Shown here: piece by piece, positions 1-7,579 of the stretch
Position numbering within the stretch: position 1 is the first letter of the stretch
Layout of the letters: the number at the start of each line of letters is the position of its first letter
NCBI GenBank assembly: GCA_015680685.1
Contig: MNCI01023302.1
Location: 525,989-589,988, forward strand
DNA: 64,000 bases
Source of the DNA: Gnetum montanum
Taxonomy: Eukaryota > Streptophyta > Gnetopsida > Gnetales > Gnetaceae
Reading direction: 5' to 3'
The notes under the pieces: generated by a model
The model's input: the letters and a program-made list of their open reading frames with translations, nothing else
Database searches by the model: none
Told to the model about the DNA's origin: nothing
Position numbers and translations under genes: made by a program

Positions 1-267
1 TCTTTATTGCCGTACACAACTTGGGTTCAGGTTACAAGCTGCTCGAATAAAGAGCCGTTCACTCTAGGACTCCTACTGCGGGCACATGGGAAAAATTCTA
101 ACTCTGGAGTGATCAATCTGCCAGAGCTTCACTACTTCTAGCCAGGATTGGGAAATGAAGGGAGTGCCGCCTCTTATTTATAGATATGGCGGCGAACCAC
201 GATATTGCGTACGCGATATCGCAGGGGAAGACGCGATATCGCAGCACATGCAGGTCGCGTCTCATCA
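1..267 (-). mobile_element. LTR fragment of the TGATGA Ty3/Gypsy family, cut by the window edge
   Basis: Read on the minus strand, the segment starts at 267 with TGATGAGACGCG and has a TATA-like CTATAAATAA at about 173-184, so it is the U3/R part of an LTR in minus orientation whose remainder lies left of the window. The TGATGA start, the palindromic GATATC words before the TATA and the overall plan match the LTRs at 20768-21692 and 11938-12812. No internal region is visible. Family assignment is by terminal motif and layout, not by full alignment. Confidence 0.6.
213..242. repeat. Paired 10-bp palindromes in an LTR U3
   Basis: The perfect palindrome GCGATATCGC occurs at 213-222 and again at 233-242, 20 bp apart, each within the word ACGCGATATCGCAG. 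They lie upstream of the TATA box in LTR sense. Comparable dyads occur in the other LTRs of the family. Confidence 0.8.
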
Positions 268-284
268 TCTATTGAGAAGATGTG

Positions 285-740
285 CAACAAAATTCTAAGT
301 ATATTCACCAACTAGTTAAGTATAAGGTTTTAAAACAAATGTGGTCTAATGTGGAAGGTAAGAGATAATTTTATTTACACCACATTAGATCTAATAAATT
401 AGATATAGAAGCTCACTATCTCTTAGCCACTATTCTAATCAAGTATTGGAATGTTATAAGAAAGATTTACTTAAGTTCTCATCATCTTAGAAGTGAAAGA
501 AAAAGATAGATTCAACTTTCCTAAGAAGAGCACATTAGTAGGTTGTGCAAATCAAAAGTCCTTGAAGATGAGTTATACGTGTTTCTTTCTTGTGCTGCAA
601 CTACTTATTTGAGAGAGTGTTATAATATTACAACAAAAAACCTATATGATACATTTTTGATGCCCCCATTCATACTTGGTCAATTTGTAGAGTCTATCCT
701 TATATTTCATGAAAATGTAACATCTATCTAATAAGTCCTA
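285..740. repeat. Diverged tandem repeat, unit A
   Basis: This stretch aligns through its length with 887-1330. Shared landmarks in the same order include CACCAACTAGTTAA, GCTCACTATCTCTTAGC, GATTCAACT, AAGAGCACATT, GTAGGTTGTG and GGTCAATTTGTAGAGT. The short reading frame inside it is not shared with unit B, so I do not treat it as a gene. Origin unknown; no terminal repeats or transposon proteins were seen. Confidence 0.65.
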
Positions 741-886
741 TAAGTCTTTAGACGTAATAAAGATTCATTTCATTTCAGTTTATATAGCTTACATAACTCA
801 AGGAAAGATGAATTCTCTAAGGTAGCATTATTAGTATTTTTAGGGAATGTAATGGTTGAGAAAATGGAATATCTCTTGGGAGGACA

Positions 887-1330
887 TTCAACAAAATCCT
901 AAGCATATTCACCAACTAGTTAACTAGAAGGCTTTAACACATATTTTTTCCATTGTAGAAGGCAAAAAACAAATTTATTTACCTCACATTAGAGGTAATA
1001 AACTAGATGCATAAGCTCACTATCTCTTAGCTATCTAGTATCGGAATACCATTCATAAGTTTCACTTAGGTTCTTATTATCCTAGAATTAAAAGTTGAAG
1101 ATGGATTCAACTCTCCTCAAAAGAGCACATTTGTAGGTTGTGTAGGTTAAGAGCCCTTGAAGTTAAGTTAAAGGTGTTTTTTTGTACTATGAGTACTCAT
1201 TTGAGATAATATTATAATGTTACAACAAAAAAATTATTTAATTTTTTTTTGCTACCTTTATTGGTGTTTGATCAATTTGTAGAGTTTAACTTTATTTTTC
1301 ATGATAATGTAATATGCACTCATAGTGATC
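887..1330. repeat. Diverged tandem repeat, unit B
   Basis: Second copy of the repeat at 285-740, offset by about 600 bp, with many substitutions and small indels. The end motif of unit A (CATGAAAATGTAACAT) recurs again at 1535-1552, suggesting a third, partial unit. Confidence 0.6.
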
Positions 1331-1360
1331 AATTTAATAATTAAGCTTGTTATACAGGTA

Positions 1361-1530
1361 ATTGTTGGAATGAGCCTTGATTTTCAGTTTTCATGCAACA
1401 TTTGAAAGCTCCTCCTTTGTGTTGGAAAAAGCATAAACCAAAAAAAATTTCATGAATTCAATCAATTTTTACTTAAAGTAACCAATGATTTTGGATTTTC
1501 ACACATTTTGATATACTTTGTTATAAATTA
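1361..1530. repeat. Paralogue of the Copia insertion target, without the element
   Basis: 1361-1440 matches 1631-1716, and the following 1441-1520 matches 5197-5285. Left and right flanks of the Copia array are therefore contiguous here, so this is an unoccupied paralogous copy of the insertion site. Shared words include TTGTGTTGGAAAAAGCAT on the left and TTCAATCAATTTTT on the right. Confidence 0.65.
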
Positions 1531-1721
1531 AATTCATGAAAATGTAACATATACCCAATACATCTTTTAGGTCCTCGTACTTAATACAACTTTAATTTCA
1601 ATTTCAATTTTATAATTAAGGTTGGTATACATGGAATTGTAGGAACTAACCTTGATTTTTGGTTTTTATGAAACATTTGAAAGCTCATCCTTTGTGTTGG
1701 AAAAAGCATTAACCAAAGCAT

Positions 1722-1968
1722 TTTTAGAGATATGAAGACAAAGTCTATAGTTAACTTGTGTTGAACTTCGCTTTCCTCTTCTACCATTTGTTAGTTTTAG
1801 AATTTTATAAAGAAGAGTTAAGATTTCTAAAACTTGTTGTAAAAGAAAAAGTGAAGATCTTTCTGAGTTAATTATTGGTTGTTTCCAAACTTTTAACCTT
1901 GAATCTAGATATTTAAATCCATCTTGGGTTGGTTATCTAACGTTTTGCATAAGATGATTTTTGTAGCA
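1722..1968 (+). repeat. Copia LTR 1 (internally deleted)
   Basis: Starts TTTTAGAGATATG (the expected TG start is mutated to TT) and ends ...GTAGCA directly before the primer site. Compared with LTR3 it lacks about 243 bp, including the TATA box. Confidence 0.8.
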
Positions 1969-1970
1969 AG

Positions 1971-1982
1971 TGGTATCAAAGC
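1971..1982 (+). promoter_or_regulatory. Primer binding site, initiator-Met tRNA type
   Basis: TGGTATCAAAGC, two bases after LTR1, is one mismatch from TGGTATCAGAGC, the usual plant Copia primer site complementary to the 3' end of initiator methionine tRNA. Confidence 0.8.
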
Positions 1983-2096
1983 ACAAGGTTAAAATTGTGC
2001 AATGTTTGTTATTGATTGAGTGATATTAGAGGGTAAATTGGTTTTACAATTTTTTTTCTATTTTTTGGTGAAAGCTCTATGTGTAGGTTGTGCAAG

Positions 2097-2805
2097 ATGG
2101 AGAAGACAAGATTGATCTTGGTAGACAAATTTGATGGCCAAAATTATGAGCTTTGGAAGATTAAAATGGAAGATATGTTGTTTGATCAAGATCCTGAATT
2201 GCATATACAAGGATCAAATGCAAGACTTGTATTTGTTCTTGTTAATGAATGGAATAGATTGGATGAAAAGATCTTGCAATTATTTGATGATCCTTAGAGG
2301 ATTCCATTCTTATTAATGTGCATAAGGAAACAACTACATATGGCTTATGGTGCAACTTAGAATCTTTATATCAATCAAAGATTATTACAAATCATTTCTT
2401 CTTGCAAAGAAAATTACATAGTTTAAAACTAGAGGTGGATGAATCAATGAAATCTTATTTGCAACATTTTAATATTGTTGCTTCCCGAATGGCTGCAACT
2501 GGAAAAAGAATGTCTAACAAAGATAAAGATATGACATTTCTTAGTTTATTGCCTAAATTCTGGGATAATTTGGTAATAACTTTAAGTAGTAATACATTAC
2601 ATGTATTGGATTTTGATGAAGATGTAGGTGTTGTTTTGGTTGAAGAAATTAGGTGTTCGACTAATCGAGGTTTATCATCGAATAAAGGTTCACCATCCAA
2701 TGGAGCTTTTCATATTGAATAGAAGAAAAAGAGATAGAGGTTGAGATGATGACATTATGGAAAGGCTAAATATGTATGTAGAGGTTGCCCACTTTTAAAG
2801 ATTAA
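2097..2805 (+). pseudogene. Copia gag, first array unit (broken)
   Basis: The translation has the plan of a plant Copia Gag (DUF4219/UBN2 type): an N-terminal DKFDGQNYELWKIKMEDML block near 2124-2180, then WCNLESLYQSK and the helical FLQRKLHSLKLEV block (2345-2450), and SLLPKFWDNLV near 2550. It is broken by a stop at 2295-2297 with a change of frame, and by further stops near 2720-2755. The zinc knuckle that should follow (about 2750-2790) is ruined: where the second array unit has Cys-Trp there are two stops here. Gag would form the particle that packages element RNA; this copy cannot make a full protein. The ATG at 2097 is chosen because MEK directly precedes the conserved block. Confidence 0.8.
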
Positions 2806-3211
2806 TGGTAGTATTCCCAATGAATTTGAGTCTTCCAAATAGGTGAACTTTATGAAAAACATAGTTGACCTTTGATAATATGGTTTTTTAGTTATGGTTG
2901 TTCTCTTAGGACCATAACTAGTAGCAATAAGTGGGAGTTGTATAGTAGTTTTTTTTTTGTCTAAGTTTTGTGTTGGCATCTATTATGATTTTTGGGGTAG
3001 CATGTGTTAGTGCTGGTGTAATGCTATCTCATGTTGTTTTGGCTTGAGGAGGCCTATTCCATTAGGATGTTTTATGCAAAGATGCTCCTTAATGGTTGTG
3101 TGCACCTATGATTTTTTCTGCATGTTGTGGAAGACATGGAGTATTAATTGATCAAGTTGTCCTAGCTTGTTTTTTTTATCAATATGAGTGCTTTGTATTG
3201 AAGTGGGAGAT

Positions 3212-3451
3212 TGTTAGAGATATGAAGACAAAATCTGTAGTTAACTTGTATTGAACTTTACTTTTCTATTATACCGTTTGTTAGTTTTAGAATTTTCTAA
3301 AGAAGAGTTAAGATTTCTAAAACTTATTTTAAAAGAAAAAGCAAAGATTTTGAGTTAATTATTGGTTGTTTCCATTCTTTAACTCTGAATATGGCTATTT
3401 AAATCTATCTTGGGTTGGTTATCTAATGTTTTGTACAAGTTGATTTTTGCA
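3212..3451 (+). repeat. Copia LTR 2 (internally deleted)
   Basis: Begins TGTTAGAGATATG after the polypurine tract AAGTGGGAGA (3201-3210) and ends CA at 3450-3451, five bases before the primer site. It has the same internal deletion as LTR1. Confidence 0.85.
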
Positions 3452-3456
3452 TTAAG

Positions 3457-3468
3457 TGGTATCAGAGC
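3457..3468 (+). promoter_or_regulatory. Primer binding site, initiator-Met tRNA type
   Basis: Exact TGGTATCAGAGC, the canonical plant Copia primer site. Confidence 0.9.
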
Positions 3469-3583
3469 GCAAGGTTAAAATTTTTTAATGTGTCTTACTG
3501 ATTGAGTGATATTATAAGATAACTTGATTTTGCATATTGTTTTTCTATTTTTTGGTGAAAGTTCTATGTGTAGGTTGTGCAAG

Positions 3584-4290
3584 ATGGAGAAGATAAGATT
3601 GATCTTGGTAGACAAATTTGATAACCAAAGTTACAAGCTTTGGAAGGTTAAAGTGGAAGATATGTTGTTTGATCAAGATCTTGCATTGCATATACAAGGA
3701 TCAAATGCAAGACTTGCATCCGTTCTTGTTAATGAATGTAATAGACTGGATTGAAAAGCTCTTGTAATTATTTGATGATTCTTAGAGGATTCCATTTTTA
3801 TTAATGTGCAGGAGGAAACAATTGCATATGGTTTGTGATGCAAGTTAGAATCTTTGTATCAATCAAAGATTGTTACAAATCATGTCTTCTTGCAAAGAAA
3901 ATTACATAGTTTAAAATTGGAGGTGGACGAATTAATGCAATCTTATCTGCAACATTTTAATACTATTGCTTTCCAAATGGCTACAATTGGAAAAACAATG
4001 TCTAACAAAGCTAAAGCTATGACATTTCTTAGTTCATTGCCTAAATCTTGGGATACTTTGGTAATAACTTTAAGTAGTAATACTTTATGTGTATTGGATT
4101 TTGATGAGGTTGTAGGTGTTGTTTTGGTTGAAGAAATTAGGCATTTGGCTAATCAAGGTTTATCATGGAATAGAGGTTCATCATCCAATGAAGTTTTTCA
4201 CCTTAAATAGAAGAAAAAGAGATAGAGATCAATATGTTGGCATTATGGAAAGGCCAAACATGTATGTAGAGATTGCCCACTTTTAAAGGT
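3584..4290 (+). pseudogene. Copia gag, second array unit (broken)
   Basis: Paralogue of the gag at 2097-2805 with the same blocks: DKFDNQSYKLWKVKVEDML, then LESLYQSK, FLQRKLHSLKLEV and SLPKSWDTLV. It stops at 3752-3754 and again near 3837 and 4208. The zinc knuckle at about 4233-4275 reads C-W-H-Y-G-K-A-K-H-V-C-R-D-C. Against the standard CX2CX4HX4C the second Cys is Tyr, while His and the last Cys remain. This copy is better preserved than the first unit, where the same codons are stops. No pol follows: after gag comes about 400 bp of non-coding sequence and the polypurine tract of LTR3. Confidence 0.8.
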
Positions 4291-4696
4291 TAATGATAGT
4301 ATTCCCAATGAATCTGAGTCTTCCAGACAAGTGACTTTATGGAAAACACAGTTGACCTTTGATGATATGGGTTTTTAGTTATAGTTGTTTTCTTAAGACC
4401 ATAACTAGTAGCAATAAGTGGGAGTTGTATATTAGTTTCTTTTTGTTCAAGTTTTTTGTTAGCATCTGTTATGATTTTTGGGGTAGCATTTGTTAGTACT
4501 GGTGTAATGCTATCTCATGTTGTTTTGGCTTGAGGAGGCCTGGTTCATTAGGATGTTTCATGCAAAGATGCTTCTCAAATAGTTGTGCACATCTATGATT
4601 TTTTCTACATGTTGTGGAAGACATGGAGTATTGATTGATGAAGTTGTCCTAGCTTGTTTTTTATCAGTATGAGCAATTTGTCTTGAAGTGGGAGAT

Positions 4697-5191
4697 TGTT
4701 AGAGATATGAAGAAAAAATTTGTAGTTAACCTATGTTGAACTTCACTTTCCTCTTTTACTGTTTGTTAGTTTTAGAATTTTCTAAAGAAAAGTTAAGATT
4801 TCTAAAACTTGTTGTAAAAGAAAAAGTAAAGATTCTAAGTTAATTATTGGTTTTTTCCATTTTTAACCCTAAATATAGCATTTTAAATCCATCTTGGGTT
4901 GGTTATAGTTAGTGAGTTGAGAGTGTATGATCTCCTATATAAGGGTTGCTGTAATAAGAGCAACTGATTTGTGAGTTTGTCTTGTGAGTATTTTTATAAT
5001 CTCTTTGATTTGATTTGAAAACAGAATGAAGTTGCTTTTGATTGTGTATTTCCCTTGTCTTTTCCTCACTCCCTTTTGCAAGTTATTTTTCCCTGTTGTT
5101 TTATTAATATTCATGTGTAATGTTTTGCTTATAATGTTTATGTTGTGAATATTTTTGATCTAATGTTTTTCACAAGATGATTTTTGTATCA
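4697..5191 (+). repeat. Copia LTR 3 (full length)
   Basis: Runs from TGTTAGAGATATG to ...TTTTGTATCA, 495 bp. It contains 4917-5159, which the other two LTRs lack. It is followed immediately by the AGCAT target duplication at 5192-5196. Confidence 0.85.
4935..4944 (+). promoter_or_regulatory. TATA box of Copia LTR 3
   Basis: CTATATAAGG in the middle of LTR3, inside the segment missing from LTR1 and LTR2. Only this LTR keeps a recognisable core promoter. Confidence 0.6.
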
Positions 5192-5196
5192 AGCAT

Positions 5197-5870
5197 CAAT
5201 CAAAAACAATTTCATGAGTTCAATCAATTTTTGCTCAACAATGGATTTTGAATTTTCATACATTGCAATCTACTCTATTATAAGTTAAAAAATCTGATTA
5301 GATTGGCAACTTGTGAAAATTTTGAAAATGAATAGGGAAAAATTTGGATAAATCATCATAAAAGGTCTAATTTGAATCAATGAAATTAGGAAAGATATAT
5401 CAACTATAGTTTGCATGGGAATGTTTGGTTTATGTGGAAATTCAAATATAAACTTTTATTAAATCTTCATAAAAATTGGATTTCAATCTATGAAATTTAA
5501 AAAGATATATCAAATGGAGTTTTGTTGCCACTTTTTCCATTAAGGGACGTTTAGTGTATGTGGAAATTTAATTATGTAATTTTAATTTCGTAAGGTTGAG
5601 AATTAGTAACAAACACTATGTTAAGCTTTACAAATTAATATAAAAACATTTACTTTATGAAATTAAAATTTTATTAAGTACACATATGTTGCAAATCTAT
5701 CTATGGCATTATTGCATTACATAACCAATTTGATTTTGAATAGGCTAGCTTATTTCATAACCATATTTCATGTTTCAACCATATTGGTTAGGTAGGTAAT
5801 TTAAATGCCAATATCTTATTGACATGTCGTTATAATTACATTCGGTAGATCGGTATATGGTTTAGCCTAT
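5197..5870. other. Non-coding flank right of the Copia array
   Basis: The first ~90 bp continue the repeat seen at 1441-1520. Within the rest, short direct repeats (AAAGATATATCAA near 5395 and 5503; ATGTGGAAATT near 5435 and 5558) show an old internal duplication. No gene seen. Confidence 0.6.
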
Positions 5871-5881
5871 TTCAATCAGTT

Positions 5882-6262
5882 GTGTGTAGACAAATACCGT
5901 TGGGAATGACGTAAAGGTGTCAGTTGGGTGTAGACAAATACTGTTGGGAATGATGTAAAGGGGGAAGAACCACAGAGCATTTGAAACCATATATAAAAAG
6001 AAAAAAGATAAAGCAAAAGAAAAAAATAAAAACATTCTGTACTTTGGTAGTTTGGTGGATAGGTATATGGTTTGCCATATTCCAATCATGGACAGAAACA
6101 ACATTCGAAATGATGTAAAAGGGAAAAAGCAAAAAATATAACCAGACAGCATGTGGAAAGATGTAATAAGAAAAAAGATAAAGCAAAAGGAAAAGAATAA
6201 AAACATTCTGTGCCTTCGCAGCTTTGTTAGTTTCCCAAGGAAGTTGGGCCAGCATTTGCTGA
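5882..6262. repeat. Direct repeats upstream of the ankyrin gene
   Basis: GTGTAGACAAATAC followed by GTTGGGAATGA occurs at about 5882 and again 49 bp later. A longer unit with AAGAAAAAAGATAAAGC and AATAAAAACATTCTGT occurs at about 5998-6038 and 6170-6212, and in weaker form at about 6661-6722. Minus-strand reading frames here are Phe/Leu-rich translations of these A-rich repeats and are not genes. Confidence 0.6.
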
Positions 6263-6770
6263 TGCTTGCTGAATAATGTGCGGATAATTTGTGGTCACGT
6301 TGAGGCTAAAAAATCATTTCTTCCGCTGAAGTTGGATAGAATTAGAAGATGTCCAATGAGAAGGAACAAAGAATGTTTACGCAGAGCAATGAATAGCAAA
6401 CACGTTCATGATGAAGATAACGACCGAGGTAAGGATTAGCCTAAGGCTTTAAGAAAAGATATAAGTTAAAAGACAAATCTCCAAGGAAAGAGAAAGTATT
6501 AATTAAAGCTACAAGAGGAGTTTCAGAGATAGTGTTTGTGGTTTCCTAGAAGGGTAACAATGTCAACACATTTTCGTAAAGCAACCCTCGTTTTTTGTTT
6601 TCCAGGGGACACTCCGATCGGTTGCGTGTGGATAGAAACAGCATCTAGGACCATGTAACAATTGAAGAAGAAAAAAAATAATAATAATGGAAAAACAAAG
6701 CAATAAAAACGTCCTTTGCAGCCTTGTTGGTTTCCATGGACCAATATCTGCTTAATTGATCAACTCCTCT

Positions 6771-7310
6771 GTTACACTCCATATATATATATATAAAGAA
6801 GGAAATGATATTTTGGCATAGCAAACCTCTGTTAATGAACAAAGCGGAGTATAATTAATAAATACAAAAGTGAAAATAAATAAAAATTCACGTTCAGTTT
6901 CAAGCATCCACATTTCCATATACACTTTCATAAAAGTGACACCCATGCAGTAAATGGTACATAATAATACACAAAATGACAAGAAAAATCTATATACCCT
7001 GTTTTGGAAGTCTGAAAAACAAGGTAGAGCTCAACTGATCTATTACAACTTATATATACAAAGAAGGAAATGACATTTTGGCATAAAAAACCTGTTTTGC
7101 AGGTTTGATGTTAGTGGACAAAGCTGACTCATGTAAAATTTTTTTTTTTTTTCAAAAGATTCAAAAATGAAAGTAAATAAAACTTCAGTTTCGATTTCAA
7201 GCATGCACATACACATTTCCATATACAGTTCCACCAGAGTAAGACCGATGCAGTAAATAGTCTATAACATAATGCTCGAAATGACGGGTAAAATCTATGT
7301 ACCTTTTCCT
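6771..7310. repeat. Tandem duplication of about 265 bp upstream of the ankyrin gene
   Basis: 6785-7015 matches 7047-7305 in order: AAGAAGGAAATGA, ATTTTGGCATA, CAGTTTC.ATTTCAAGCAT-like text, ACATTTCCATATACA and ATGCAGTAAAT. The second copy carries an added poly-T run (7140-7152). It ends roughly 270 bp before the gene's ATG, so it lies in the likely promoter region. Confidence 0.7.
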
Positions 7311-7482
7311 GGAATAAATGACGGTCGTTTAAAAAAAAAAAAACAATTAAGAAATGGCATCTGTTAGATTTCAAAGTAGTGCACTACTTTTTGGAAAGAG
7401 AAAAAGCATGGGATTCCAACATTTTACTTGTATGCCAAACATGCCAAGGTAATAATATTCCATTTCCTTCTGTCTCGACCCT

Positions 7483-7491
7483 CTATTTAAG
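7483..7491 (+). promoter_or_regulatory. Possible TATA box of the ankyrin gene
   Basis: CTATTTAAG sits about 95 bp upstream of the chosen ATG at 7580, a plausible distance for a short 5' leader. It is weak evidence on its own. Confidence 0.35.
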
Positions 7492-7579
7492 TAAAGCATG
7501 CCATGAAGAAGACCCGAAATGCATGGAAACGAAAGAAGTGTGCAGTAATTGATTATTGTACTAACAGTTATTAGTGAAG

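Larger units (their letters stand above)
1717..5196 (+). mobile_element. Tandem Ty1/Copia array: LTR-gag-LTR-gag-LTR
   Basis: Three LTR copies (1722-1968, 3212-3451, 4697-5191) alternate with two gag-only internal regions, all plus strand. The array is bounded by AGCAT at 1717-1721 and 5192-5196, a 5-bp target-site duplication. Each internal region starts with a primer site of initiator-Met tRNA type and ends with the polypurine tract AAGTGGGAGA next to the following LTR. No protease, integrase or RT was seen in either unit, so the element is non-autonomous. One insertion followed by unequal recombination between LTRs, or insertion of a multimeric cDNA, would give this layout. Confidence 0.85.

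Noticed and set aside
5862-6255. Minus-strand hydrophobic reading frames resembling membrane proteins
   Set aside because: They are translations of A-rich direct repeats, overlap in several frames, and share no family motif.
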